64,000 nucleotides of DNA from Paraburkholderia saeva. GTDB taxonomy: Bacteria; Pseudomonadota; Gammaproteobacteria; Burkholderiales; Burkholderiaceae. Position 1 is the first letter of the stretch, and every line of letters begins with the position of its first letter. Location of the stretch: NCBI RefSeq assembly GCF_907164555.1, contig NZ_CAJQZC010000003.1:62001-126000 (forward strand). The letters run 5' to 3'. The notes beneath the pieces were generated by a model that saw only the letters and a program-made list of their open reading frames with translations, searched no databases and had not been told where the DNA came from. The translations under genes and the position numbers were made by a program. Below are positions 9,742 through 18,684 of this stretch, piece by piece.

Positions 9742-10833
9742 ATGAAAACCGAAGAAGTGATCGTCAGCTTTAGAGGCGTGCGCAAGACGTACGACGGCGA
9801 GACGCTCGTCGTCAAACAGCTCGACCTCGACATTTACCAGGGCGAATTCCTGACGCTGCTCGGGCCGTCCGGCTCCGGCAAGACAACCTGCCTGATGATG
9901 CTTGCGGGGTTCGAATTTCCGACGGGCGGCGAGATCTGGCTCGATGGCACGCTGCTCAATACCGTGCCGCCGCACAAGCGCAACATCGGCATGGTGTTCC
10001 AGAACTACGCGCTGTTCCCGCATCTGACGGTCGAACAGAACGTCGCGTATCCGCTCACGGTGCGCAAGCTCTCCGCTGAAGAACGCGCCCACAAGGTCGA
10101 CAACGCGCTGAAGATGGTCCGCATGGACAGCTTCGCGAAGCGCTATCCGGCGCAACTCTCAGGCGGCCAGCAGCAGCGGATCGCGCTGGCGCGCGCGCTT
10201 GTCTTCGAACCGAAGCTCGTGCTGATGGACGAGCCGCTCGGCGCGCTCGACAAACAGTTGCGCGAACACATGCAATACGAACTCAAATCGCTGCACGAAA
10301 AGCTCGGCGTGACGTTCGTCTACGTGACGCACGATCAGGGCGAAGCGCTGACGATGTCCGATCGCGTCGCGGTGTTCGACAAGGGCATCGTGCAGCAGCT
10401 CGATACCGTCGACCGTCTGTATGAATCGCCGTGCAACGAATTCGTCGCAAACTTCATCGGCGATTCGAACAAGCTGCGCGGCACGATTGCGAACGTCGAC
10501 GGCGAGTTCTGCGATTTCCATCTGGCAGACGGCACGCGCCTCAAGGGCCGCAATATCGGCGGCGCGCAGGCGGGCACGCCGGCGGTGGCCTGCATCCGGC
10601 CTGAGCGCATGAAGCTCGCGGGCGGCGCGGGTCGCAACGGGTCGAACGCGCTCGCGGGCGAAGCGCGCGGCCTCATCTATTTTGGCGACCACGTGCGCAT
10701 GCGGTGCGGGTTGCCTCAACAGGACGAGTGTTTCGTCAAGGTGCCGCTCGGCACTGAAATGCTCGACACGTTCGCGCCCGGTTCGCCGGTCGCACTTGAA
10801 TTCGCGCCGGAGCATCTGCGCGTGTTCGCCTGA
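9742..10833 (+). CDS. Polyamine-type ABC transporter ATP-binding protein (PotA-like)
   Basis: 363 residues with Walker A (GPSGSGKTT, about residue 44), Q-loop, signature LSGGQQQR, Walker B LVLMDEPLGALD and the H-loop THDQGEAL. A C-terminal TOBE-like regulatory domain (about 245-363, VACIRPERM, VALEFAPEHLRVFA) follows. It is first in an operon with a binding protein and two permeases, and would power uptake of a polyamine or related amine. Its start has a strong AAGGAG ribosome binding site. Confidence 0.93.
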   Translation: MKTEEVIVSFRGVRKTYDGETLVVKQLDLDIYQGEFLTLLGPSGSGKTTCLMMLAGFEFPTGGEIWLDGTLLNTVPPHKRNIGMVFQNYALFPHLTVEQNVAYPLTVRKLSAEERAHKVDNALKMVRMDSFAKRYPAQLSGGQQQRIALARALVFEPKLVLMDEPLGALDKQLREHMQYELKSLHEKLGVTFVYVTHDQGEALTMSDRVAVFDKGIVQQLDTVDRLYESPCNEFVANFIGDSNKLRGTIANVDGEFCDFHLADGTRLKGRNIGGAQAGTPAVACIRPERMKLAGGAGRNGSNALAGEARGLIYFGDHVRMRCGLPQQDECFVKVPLGTEMLDTFAPGSPVALEFAPEHLRVFA

Positions 10834-10880
10834 GTACGACAACAACCCTGACAGACCACCAGAAAGAGAGAGGACACATT

Positions 10881-11930
10881 ATGTTGAAGTTCGGGAAATC
10901 ACGCTGTGCTGTCGCCGTCGGTGCGTTCGCACTGGCGCTCGGTTCGTCGCAGGTCATGGCGGCTGAGCTGACGGTCGTCAACTTCGGCGGTGCGAACGGC
11001 GACGCGCAGAAAGTCGCGTTCAACCAGCCGTTCGAAGCGTCCACCGGCACGAAAGTCACTGCTGTCGAGTACAACGGCGAGCAGGCGAAAGTGAAGGCGA
11101 TGGTCGAAGCGAAGCACGTGAACTGGGACGTCGTCGAAGTGGAATCGGGCGATCTCGGCCGTGCCTGCGACGAAGGCATGTACGAAAAGCTCGACTGGTC
11201 GAAGATCGCGAAGAAGTCGGACCTCGTGCCGGAATCGCCGCAAACGTGCGGCGTGGGCTTTTTCGTGTGGTCGACGGCGATGGCGTACAACGCCGACAAG
11301 CTGAAGACGGGCCCGGCAAGCTGGGCCGATTTCTGGAACGTGCAGAAGATCCCGGGCAAGCGCGGCATGCGCAAGGGCGCGCGCTACAACCTCGAATTCG
11401 CACTGATGGCTGACGGCGTTGCGCCGAAAGATGTCTACAAGGTGCTCGCGACCAAGGCCGGCCAGGACCGCGCGTTCAAGAAGCTCGACGAACTGAAGCC
11501 GAACATCCAGTGGTGGGAAGCGGGCGCGCAGCCGCCGCAGTTCCTCGTCGCCGGCGACGTGGTGATGACGACGGCCTACAACGGCCGTATCGATGCCGCG
11601 CAGAAGGAAGGCAAGAACCTGAAGGTCGTGTGGAACGGCAGCATCTATGACCTCGACTACTGGGCGATTCCGAAGGGCTCGCCGAACAAGGATCAGGCCG
11701 AGAAGTACATTGCGTACACGCTGTCGTCGAAGCCGCAGCAGGAATACGCGAAGCACATCGCGTACGGTCCGGTGAACAACGCCGCGATCAAGTCGCTTGA
11801 TGCCAAGACGCTCGCGAACCTGCCGAACTCGCCGGCGAACGGCAAGAACGCCGTGTTGCAGGATGCGGCTTTCTGGACCGACCATGGCGACGAACTGGAG
11901 CAACGCTTCGCTTCGTGGGCTTCGAAGTAA
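10881..11930 (+). CDS. Polyamine-type ABC transporter periplasmic binding protein
   Basis: 349 residues. A signal peptide (about 1-26) is cleaved after QVMA, giving mature AELTVVNFGG. The fold and phrases such as NWDVVEVESGDLGRACDEG and LDYWAIPKGSPNKDQAEKYI match the PotD/PotF-like cluster of substrate-binding proteins (putrescine, spermidine and relatives). It lies 47 bp after the ATPase and upstream of the permeases. A perfect hairpin follows the gene. The exact ligand cannot be read from sequence, and the neighbouring MocR regulator suggests an amine. Confidence 0.92.
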   Translation: MLKFGKSRCAVAVGAFALALGSSQVMAAELTVVNFGGANGDAQKVAFNQPFEASTGTKVTAVEYNGEQAKVKAMVEAKHVNWDVVEVESGDLGRACDEGMYEKLDWSKIAKKSDLVPESPQTCGVGFFVWSTAMAYNADKLKTGPASWADFWNVQKIPGKRGMRKGARYNLEFALMADGVAPKDVYKVLATKAGQDRAFKKLDELKPNIQWWEAGAQPPQFLVAGDVVMTTAYNGRIDAAQKEGKNLKVVWNGSIYDLDYWAIPKGSPNKDQAEKYIAYTLSSKPQQEYAKHIAYGPVNNAAIKSLDAKTLANLPNSPANGKNAVLQDAAFWTDHGDELEQRFASWASK

Positions 11931-11957
11931 GCACGTAGCCGTACCGTAGCAAACCCG

Positions 11958-11990
11958 GCGGCGCCGCTTCGTGATGTGAAGCGGCGCCGC
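11958..11990 (+). other. Intercistronic hairpin after the binding-protein gene
   Basis: A perfect 13-bp GC-rich stem (11958-11970 with 11978-11990) and a 7-nt loop GTGATGT, with no U-run after it. It lies in the 111-bp gap between the binding protein and the first permease, inside one operon. Such hairpins usually protect the upstream message from 3' decay or partly terminate, giving excess binding protein over permease (inference). Confidence 0.65.
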
Positions 11991-12041
11991 ATCGAGGCGA
12001 TGCAGGCAACGCAGCACCCTCATTGCCGACAGGAGACACGT

Positions 12042-13313
12042 GTGACCACAATGACGATCGCCGCCGATTCCACGCCCGAATCGTCGAACAAACTGAAGCG
12101 CGAGCTCAGGGCCGCCGAAGCGAGGAAACGCGCGATGGCGTTACTGCTGATCGCGCCGCTCGCTATTTTTCTGCTGCTGATTTTCGTCGTGCCGATTGGT
12201 GCGCTGCTGACCCGCGCGGTGCAGAACCCGGAAATCGCGACCGCGCTGCCGCATACCGTGAGCGCGCTGCACGACTGGGACCGCAAGTCCACGCCGCCCG
12301 ACGCCGCGTACGCCGCACTCGCCACCGACCTCACCGCGGTCGCCGATGGCGAATCGATGGGCGCGCTGGCGCGCCGTCTGAACACCGAGATTCCGGGCTA
12401 CCGTTCGATGGTCGCGAAGACCGCGCGCGCGATGCCGCTCAACGATGACGCCGGCCACGCACTCGCGCCCGCACAGGCTCACGCGAAGCTCGTCGAGATC
12501 GACGAACGCTGGAACGACATCGCGTACTGGCAGGCGATCGCCAAAAACGGCGGCCAGTATTCGCCGTTCTACGTACTGGCCTCGCTCGACCACAAGCAGG
12601 ACGCGTTCGGCCACATCATCCCGACCGATCCCGACCAGCAGATTTACCTTGCGGTATTCAGCCGCACATTCGTGATCGGCGCGGCCGTGACGATCTTCGC
12701 ATTGCTGCTTGGCTATCCGCTCGCGTACTGGATTTCCACGCTGTCGGAGCGACGCGCGAATCTCGTGATGATTCTCGTGCTGATTCCGTTCTGGACGTCG
12801 ATCCTCGTGCGCGTGGCCGCATGGATCGTGATCCTGCAAAGCGAAGGGCTCGTCAACAAGGCGTTGCTCGGTGCGGGGCTGATAGAGGCACCGCTCGCGC
12901 TGCTGTTCAACCGCGCGGGCGTCTACATTTCGATGACGCATATCCTGCTGCCGTTCATGATCCTGCCGCTCTACAGCGTGATGAAGTCGATTCCGCCCAC
13001 GTACCAGCGCGCGGCGATTTCGCTCGGCAGCCATCCGTTTGCCGCGTTCTGGCGCGTGTACGTGCCGCAGACGTATCCCGGCGTCGGCGCGGGCGCATTG
13101 CTCACGTTCATTCTCGCGATCGGCTACTACATCACGCCCGCGTTGCTCGGCGGCCCGAACGACCAGATGGTCAGCTATTACGTCGCGTATTTCACGAACG
13201 TGACGATCAACTGGGGTATGGCGTGCGCGCTCGGCGGCCTGCTGCTTGCTGCGACGCTCGTGCTGTACGTGATTTACGGACGCTTCACGCGTTCGTCGTT
13301 GAGCCTCGGTTGA
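12042..13313 (+). CDS. Polyamine-type ABC transporter permease (PotB-like) with large periplasmic insert
   Basis: 423 residues from a GTG at 12042, chosen because AGGAG lies six bases before it. The frame is open further upstream but without a ribosome site. The first membrane helix (about 30-50, LLLIAPLAIFLLLIFVVPIG) is followed by a hydrophilic segment of about 130 residues. Then come five more helices and the EAA-like loop around RAAISLGSHPFAAFWRVYVP, which docks on the ATPase. The insert between helices 1 and 2 is unusual compared with the about 280-residue classical PotB. Its partner is the next gene, the second permease. Confidence 0.9.
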   Translation: MTTMTIAADSTPESSNKLKRELRAAEARKRAMALLLIAPLAIFLLLIFVVPIGALLTRAVQNPEIATALPHTVSALHDWDRKSTPPDAAYAALATDLTAVADGESMGALARRLNTEIPGYRSMVAKTARAMPLNDDAGHALAPAQAHAKLVEIDERWNDIAYWQAIAKNGGQYSPFYVLASLDHKQDAFGHIIPTDPDQQIYLAVFSRTFVIGAAVTIFALLLGYPLAYWISTLSERRANLVMILVLIPFWTSILVRVAAWIVILQSEGLVNKALLGAGLIEAPLALLFNRAGVYISMTHILLPFMILPLYSVMKSIPPTYQRAAISLGSHPFAAFWRVYVPQTYPGVGAGALLTFILAIGYYITPALLGGPNDQMVSYYVAYFTNVTINWGMACALGGLLLAATLVLYVIYGRFTRSSLSLG

Positions 13314-13325
13314 GCACGGAGACTC

Positions 13326-14165
13326 ATGATGAAACTCGCGAAACCGCTTTTTGCGCCCCATACGTCGCTGGTCGAACGCGTGTGGTACTTCACGCTGCGC
13401 GGACTCGCCGTGCTGACGCTGCTGTATCTGATCCTGCCGGTGCTCGCCATCGTGCCGCTGTCGTTCTCGTCGAGCACCTTCCTCGTGTATCCGATTCCGG
13501 GCTGGTCGCTGCGCTGGTACCAGAACCTGGTCGCCTCCGACGAATGGCGGATGGCTGCGAAAAACAGCTTTATCGTTGCGCCTTCGGCCACGGTGCTGGC
13601 AACGGTGCTTGGCACGGTCGCCGCGATCGGCCTGACGAAGGCCAACTTCCGCGGCAAGGCGCTGCTGATGGCGATCCTGATTTCGCCGATGATCGTGCCG
13701 GTCGTGGTGGTCGGCGTCGGCATGTACCTGTTCTTCGCGCCGCTCGGGCTCGCGAACACGTATATCGGGCTGATCATGGCGCACGCCTCGCTCGGCGTGC
13801 CGTTCGTCGTGACGACGGTGGTCGCGACGCTTCAGGGCTTCAACTACAACCTCGTGCGCGCAAGCCTTTCGCTCGGCGCAAATCCGGTGAAGACGTTCTT
13901 CCGCATCACGTTGCCGGTGATCGCGCCGGGCGTGATCTCGGGCGCGTTGTTCGCGTTCGCGACATCGTTCGATGAAGTGGTCGTCACGCTCTTTCTTGCA
14001 GGCGCGGACCAGACCACGTTGCCACGCCAGATGTTCACCGGCATCCGCGAAAACATCAGCCCGACGATCGCCGCGCTTGCGACGATCCTCATTATCTTCT
14101 CGACCTGTCTGCTGCTCGCGCTCGAATGGCTGCGCGGCCGCAACGCGGCGCGCGCCGTCGCGTAA
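13326..14165 (+). CDS. Polyamine-type ABC transporter permease (PotC-like)
   Basis: 279 residues, six predicted membrane helices, starting 12 bp after the PotB-like gene with GGAG five bases upstream. The EAA loop is visible as RASLSLGANPVKTFFRITLPVIAPG. It has normal length for PotC/YdcV-type permeases. It completes the importer as the heterodimer partner of the preceding permease and is the last gene of the operon, convergent with the TPR gene 25 bp away. Confidence 0.92.
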   Translation: MMKLAKPLFAPHTSLVERVWYFTLRGLAVLTLLYLILPVLAIVPLSFSSSTFLVYPIPGWSLRWYQNLVASDEWRMAAKNSFIVAPSATVLATVLGTVAAIGLTKANFRGKALLMAILISPMIVPVVVVGVGMYLFFAPLGLANTYIGLIMAHASLGVPFVVTTVVATLQGFNYNLVRASLSLGANPVKTFFRITLPVIAPGVISGALFAFATSFDEVVVTLFLAGADQTTLPRQMFTGIRENISPTIAALATILIIFSTCLLLALEWLRGRNAARAVA

Positions 14166-14190
14166 CGCGACAGGCTGATGCACGCGCGGC

Positions 14191-15846
14191 TTATGGCAGC
14201 GCCTGCATCAGCGGCGCGGGAACGCCGCTCCACGCGATGCCGGTCAACGGCGATTCAGGCGGAAATTTCACTGCGCACACGCGCAATGGCAATGTCGTTG
14301 ATGGCAGCGTTGATCCTCGTGTCGCGCGCTGTCCGTCACCGCCGGTCAGCAATAGTCCCGAATACGTCGCATCGCGGGTGACCACCCGTTTCATGGGCTG
14401 CGACACGATGCATCCGCGCGCTTCGCGCAGCGTCGTGGCGAACGGCTGGCTGCAGAACGGATCGCTGTCGCTGCGCGCGTGCGCCAGGTGCGCAAGTTGC
14501 TCCGCGTCGCTGGTCCGGTTCTGCGCCCACGCAACGCTTGCGAGTCCCAGCAATGCCCGTGCAGCGTGCGCTTCGTCCAGACGCACCGCGCGCTCAAGTG
14601 TGGATTGTGCGTCGTCGAGCGCCTGCGCCGCTTCGCGATCGACAGGCTGCGTGCCATCGGATGCCCGCTGCGCGTCGCGCGCCGCAAACTGCGCGAAGCG
14701 CGCGAGCCCGAGGTTGATCAGCGCCTCCTGATAGTGCGGCTTCAGTTCGAGCGCGTGCGTGAAATCGTCGACGGCGCTTCGCAGCAGATCCGGCGCGTTC
14801 GCGGCGTCGCGCGCAGCGACATCGAGCAGGCGCCGTCCCGCTGCGTTGTAGTTCGCCTCAGTTTTGTCGTCGTAACGCAACGCGGTTTCAAAAGCGCGCG
14901 CGGACTGTTCGGTGCAGCCCAGTTCGGTCAGCGCGACACCGAGGTTGTACCAGGCCCACGAAAACGCCGGATCGGCGTTCACCAGTTCCTTTGTTTTCTC
15001 CGCTTCGAGATCGAAGTCGCCGCGGTCCTCGTCGATCTTTGAAAGTGCGAGCAGCGCCCATTTTGCAAACGGGTCCGATGGACCGTTATCGACGATACCC
15101 TGATACGCCTCGCCCGACAGTGGAAAGCCGCATTGCGTCGGATCGGCGTAGCAGGTGTCGCGTTCCTTCGCCGACAGCCAGGACGCGTACATGTACGGAT
15201 TGCCGAGCTTGAGCGCGCGTTGTGCGCCGTCGGTGATGAGCGCGTCGAGCCTGTCGGGCGGCTGCGCTTCGCCGTCGTCGGAGAGCAGACGCTGGGCCGG
15301 GTCGAGCACGGTCACATGGAAAGTCAGCATCTGGCCGCTGCCGATGATTTCGCTCGTCACGTACTGGTCCCGTTTGATCAGCTCGCGCAACGACTGCACG
15401 ATCTGTCCGAGCGAAACGCCGGTATCAGGAATGGTCAGGTCCGGCTGGCGGGTGTCCGCATCGATGTTCCTGCCGATGGGCGCCGGCACGGTTCCGAACG
15501 CGGTCTGTTCGATCGACTCCAGCTTGCCGGCCAGAATGCGCTGCACACCGTCTTCCTTGTAGCCGTCCTTGAGAAGAACCGACGGCAGCTGGACAGGTTC
15601 GACGAGCATGCGCGGCTTGATCTGCGTCCAGACGCCCGCGACCAGCACGGCGATGCCCACGATCACGACGGCGTTGATGGCGAGCGTACGCAGGCTTGTG
15701 GTGAGCTTCGCGGCGTTCGCCAGCCACGCGCGCAGCCGGCGCCGGGTGGGACGGCGCAGATCCGCCGGCCGGAGCATGATGGCCGTGTGACGCGGCACGG
15801 GCACGAGCGCCCGGCCGGGCCGGTGAGGCGGCTTGACGGTGGACAT
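14191..15846 (-). CDS. TPR-containing membrane-anchored protein
   Basis: 551 residues from ATG 15846 (GAGG eight bases upstream). The frame continues to 16101 but that part has atypical coding. A basic cytoplasmic N-terminus and one membrane helix (about residues 55-75, TLAINAVVIVGIAVLVAGVW) lead to a periplasmic body. The middle holds at least three tetratricopeptide-like units (FSWAWYNLGVALTELG, YQEALINLGLARFAQF, AARALLGLASVAWAQN). Two cysteine-bearing segments occur (CYADPTQCGFPLSG). I do not recognise the family. It may be a scaffold for the nearby pilus locus, but it is convergent with the ABC operon and not co-transcribed with tad genes. Confidence 0.75.
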   Translation of the reverse strand: MSTVKPPHRPGRALVPVPRHTAIMLRPADLRRPTRRRLRAWLANAAKLTTSLRTLAINAVVIVGIAVLVAGVWTQIKPRMLVEPVQLPSVLLKDGYKEDGVQRILAGKLESIEQTAFGTVPAPIGRNIDADTRQPDLTIPDTGVSLGQIVQSLRELIKRDQYVTSEIIGSGQMLTFHVTVLDPAQRLLSDDGEAQPPDRLDALITDGAQRALKLGNPYMYASWLSAKERDTCYADPTQCGFPLSGEAYQGIVDNGPSDPFAKWALLALSKIDEDRGDFDLEAEKTKELVNADPAFSWAWYNLGVALTELGCTEQSARAFETALRYDDKTEANYNAAGRRLLDVAARDAANAPDLLRSAVDDFTHALELKPHYQEALINLGLARFAQFAARDAQRASDGTQPVDREAAQALDDAQSTLERAVRLDEAHAARALLGLASVAWAQNRTSDAEQLAHLAHARSDSDPFCSQPFATTLREARGCIVSQPMKRVVTRDATYSGLLLTGGDGQRATRGSTLPSTTLPLRVCAVKFPPESPLTGIAWSGVPAPLMQALP

Positions 15847-16150
15847 GATCGGGTACCTCACAGGTGGCGTGGGTGCCCGGTCGGTGCTTGTTGTCGTTGT
15901 GACTGATGGCCGGCTCGGGGCACAGGCGCGGGCGTGCGCAACGTCCATTCGTGCGCCGCATTCTGAAGACGAATCGGGTGCCGCGGGATTTGAAATCCCG
16001 GCGACGCGTCCGCTGTTTCGTATCGCAGCCGCGAACGCAGTTTGCGGAATCGTCCGGCGACGCGTGCGGAAAATTCCGCACCCTCGCGCGGGCCTGCGCA
16101 TCTATCCTCCAGCGCTTCTACTTCAAACACCTCCTTTTCCGCGGTCTTTC
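15847..16150. promoter_or_regulatory. Divergent intergenic region with palindrome
   Basis: About 300 bp between the TPR gene (left) and a lipoprotein gene (right). It holds a near-perfect palindrome GTGCGGAAAATTCCGCAC at 16064-16081 and a related half-site TGCGGAA at 16043-16049. It probably contains promoters for both genes. No gene was seen in it. Confidence 0.45.
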
Positions 16151-16888
16151 ATGAGATTCCCGTTCACGGTGCTTGCGTGCGCGTGGCTGCTTTCCGGATG
16201 CGCCGATCCCGACGCGCGGGCGCGGCTCGGCATTCAGGATTCTGCTGCGACGCGAACCGGTTTCGGCGCGACGCAGGACGCCACAGCGGGCGCGCCGGAC
16301 CGTCAATGGATCGACACGTATGCACCGGTCAAAAGCCGTCGTGCGGCGCTTGCCAGTGTGCAGCGGAAGCTCGACGGCATCGCTGGCGACAGCTACGTGC
16401 GTGCGAAAGCGCAATGCTGGATCGACGCCGGCCGCGAGGCGTTCAAGGCAGGTGACCAGTGGGGCTTTGTCGAGGAAACGATCGGCGCGGCGGCCGTGCT
16501 TTCCGTGAGCCTGGAGCAAGGCGTGACGCCGTCCGCGGCGCGGCCCGTGATGCGAACGGTCGTCACCGTGCGTCCGGATCTGTGGGCGATCGTCGACGTG
16601 GTGCGCGGTGATCCGGCGTTTGCGCATTGCCCGAATGCAGTCATGCCGCTCGCGTGTGCTGAAGTCGCGTTGATGCACGCGGGCCATGATGCCTGGCGGC
16701 GCAGTTATGACGAGGCCGAAGCGCGCGTCGCGACCGCAACGAATCTGTTGCGCACCTCAGCCGGAAACACGCTTGCATGTTCGACGCGGCACGACGCGGA
16801 TCGGGTGTCGCCTGTCGGCACGCCCGATCCGCAGAGCCGGAATGCTGCAGGGAGCTCGCGAAACAGGGCGGCTTTTTCAAGAGGATGA
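16151..16888 (+). CDS. Small lipoprotein of unknown function near tad locus
   Basis: 245 residues from ATG 16151. A short hydrophobic signal ends in lipobox LLSGC (Cys about residue 17). The body has an alpha-helical section (YVRAKAQCWIDAGREAFK, WGFVEETIGAAAVL) that resembles the N-terminal half of OmpA-family lipoproteins sometimes found in tad loci. No OmpA peptidoglycan-binding domain follows, and the last 40 residues look disordered. It could be a truncated member of that family. It precedes a response regulator and an HPt gene in the same direction. Confidence 0.65.
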   Translation: MRFPFTVLACAWLLSGCADPDARARLGIQDSAATRTGFGATQDATAGAPDRQWIDTYAPVKSRRAALASVQRKLDGIAGDSYVRAKAQCWIDAGREAFKAGDQWGFVEETIGAAAVLSVSLEQGVTPSAARPVMRTVVTVRPDLWAIVDVVRGDPAFAHCPNAVMPLACAEVALMHAGHDAWRRSYDEAEARVATATNLLRTSAGNTLACSTRHDADRVSPVGTPDPQSRNAAGSSRNRAAFSRG

Positions 16889-16978
16889 ATAGAGCCGCTG
16901 CTGTACGATCGCGCGATTTTTCGCGGCGGACACATTTCCGGTTTTGAACTTCGCCGTGCTCTTCGAGAGGAAACAAGG

Positions 16979-17608
16979 TTGGCCACTATCCTGATCGTCG
17001 ACGATCATCCCGCGTTCCGGTTCGTGATCAGGACGCACGCGCTGCAACTGCTCGGCGTCACTGAGGTATGCGAAGCAGACAATGGACAGGACGCCATCGA
17101 CATGGTCCGGCGGCACGCGCCCGATCTCGTCGTGCTCGATCTCGACATTCCGCGCATCAACGGGCTCGATGTCGTCACAAGGCTGCAGCACCTGCGCCCC
17201 GGGATTCGCGTGCTCGTGCTGTCCGGTGGTGACCCGGAGACTTTTGCGCCCCGCGCGATGCGTGCAGGCGCGCGGGGCTTCGTCAGCAAATCGCTGGATC
17301 TGAACGGGATTGGACGTCATATCGAATCCGTTCTGGGCGGCTATACCGCGTTCCCGGCATTGCACCATCCTGCCTCGCGGACAGGTTCTCAGACGCTGAC
17401 CGATGAAGACCGGCTCGCGCTGCTATCCGACAAGGAGCTAGCAATTTTGCGGATGCTCGCAGGCGGGCTGTCGAACAAAAAAATCAGCGAGATATTGTTT
17501 ATCAGCAACAAAACAGTCAGCAGCCACAAGGTTCGCATCATGAAGAAAGTGGGCGTCAAGACGTTGCTTGAACTGATCGATTTCGCGCGACGTTGCCGTA
17601 TAGCGTGA
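16979..17608 (+). CDS. Two-component response regulator, NarL/LuxR type
   Basis: 209 residues from a TTG start (16979) with GAGAGGAAA just upstream. An N-terminal receiver domain has the acidic pair in ILIVDDHPAF and the phospho-acceptor Asp in LVVLDLDIPRINGLD. A C-terminal LuxR helix-turn-helix follows (LSNKKISEILFISNKTVSSHKVRIMKK region, about residues 160-190). Phosphorylation would switch DNA binding. No sensor kinase is present in the window. The HPt gene starts four bases after its stop, so a phosphorelay with a distant hybrid kinase is likely. Target genes may include the adjacent tad locus (inference). Confidence 0.88.
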   Translation: MATILIVDDHPAFRFVIRTHALQLLGVTEVCEADNGQDAIDMVRRHAPDLVVLDLDIPRINGLDVVTRLQHLRPGIRVLVLSGGDPETFAPRAMRAGARGFVSKSLDLNGIGRHIESVLGGYTAFPALHHPASRTGSQTLTDEDRLALLSDKELAILRMLAGGLSNKKISEILFISNKTVSSHKVRIMKKVGVKTLLELIDFARRCRIA

Positions 17609-17612
17609 AGAA

Positions 17613-17969
17613 ATGGATCAATATGCGCTTGCCAGAAAAGTCCAGGAACTCGCCGCTGGCGACGCTGGGCTTGCGCGCGAGTTCGTTCGCATTCTGATCG
17701 ACACGAATCGCGCGACGCTCGAGACGTTGCGTGAAGCGTTGAACGCGGGTTCGTGGAAAGTCGCAGCAAGCGCCGCACATCGCATCAACGGATCCGCGCG
17801 ACTGATCGGCTTCGAAGAACTCGTCGAGCGGACAGTGCAGCTGGAATCGGCGGCGACGGCGCGGCATGCGCCGCGTGCAGCCGCACTCTTTGCGGCTGTC
17901 GAGCAGGACGTCGGGAACCTGGAGACGTGGCTTGAAAATCTCCCCGGCGCAGGTGATGCAAATGCCTGA
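17613..17969 (+). CDS. HPt (histidine phosphotransfer) domain protein
   Basis: 118 residues, all helical. The core AAHRINGSARLIGFEEL (about residues 53-69) carries the phospho-accepting His in the HRxxGSA context typical of HPt domains, followed by the second helix that packs in the four-helix bundle. It lies four bases after the response regulator and is almost surely co-translated with it. It should relay phosphate from a hybrid sensor kinase located elsewhere to this or another response regulator. Confidence 0.8.
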   Translation: MDQYALARKVQELAAGDAGLAREFVRILIDTNRATLETLREALNAGSWKVAASAAHRINGSARLIGFEELVERTVQLESAATARHAPRAAALFAAVEQDVGNLETWLENLPGAGDANA

Positions 17970-18009
17970 AGTCGCTGGTTTGCGCGGCGCGAATCAAAAG
18001 CTGTATGCA

Positions 18010-18684
18010 TCACTCGCGCGACAGGACATCTCCGCTTCGCACGAGCAGGAAGCGCCCTTGTGGCTGCACGACGCTCCGGTATCGCTGATAGCGGTCGAGC
18101 ACGCGCGGCACGTAGGTCAGCGTTTCCTCGAACGGTGGAATCTGTTTACCGTATTTCAGCACGGCCCCTTCACCCGCGTTGTACGCGGCGAGCGCCAACG
18201 GCAGCGTGCCAAACTGATGCAATAGCTGCCCGAGATAGCGCGCTCCAGCCGCGATGTTCTGCTTCGGATCGAAGACGTCGAGTGTGCCGTGTCGTGCGGC
18301 CGTTGCTGGCATCAGCTGCATCAATCCGCTCGCACCCCTCGGCGAAACCGCGCGCGCGTCGCCACCCGATTCGACGTCGATCACGGCCATCAGCAACGCG
18401 GGATCAATACCGGTGTTATGCGCCGCCTCGTTGATCAGCGGCGTCAATGCGATAACGCGCGAATCGCGCGCCATGTTCGAGGACGACTGCCGGTTCGCAG
18501 GCTCGACGATCACCGCGGTGCGATCCGTATCAACGGCGCGATCGGCATCGTGATTCAAGCCACCGACTATCATGACCACGCCCGAAGCCAGGGCGGAATG
18601 CGGCACCGCAACTGCAGCCGCAGCGAGCACGATGGCCGTCAGAAATCTGCATCCTGCGGGGCACATTGACAGCGACATTTTCAC
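18010..18684 (-). CDS. Lytic transglycosylase (SLT/GH23) at the end of the tad operon
   Basis: 224 residues. The GTG at 18684 overlaps the TGA of the preceding TadE-like gene, suggesting coupled translation; ATG 18678 is the alternative. Signal peptide about residues 1-32. The catalytic domain has the Glu in LLMAVIDVESGGD and conserved blocks SPRGASGLMQLMPATA, AGARYLGQLL and ALAAYNAGEGAV, standard for family 1 transglycosylases. It would cleave peptidoglycan locally to let the pilus machinery through the wall. It is last of the leftward tad operon. Confidence 0.88.
   Translation of the reverse strand: MKMSLSMCPAGCRFLTAIVLAAAAVAVPHSALASGVVMIVGGLNHDADRAVDTDRTAVIVEPANRQSSSNMARDSRVIALTPLINEAAHNTGIDPALLMAVIDVESGGDARAVSPRGASGLMQLMPATAARHGTLDVFDPKQNIAAGARYLGQLLHQFGTLPLALAAYNAGEGAVLKYGKQIPPFEETLTYVPRVLDRYQRYRSVVQPQGRFLLVRSGDVLSRE

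Noticed and set aside
12141..14183. 680-codon open frame on the - strand opposite the permeases
   Set aside because: Arg/His/Glu/Gln-rich shadow of two well-supported permease genes.
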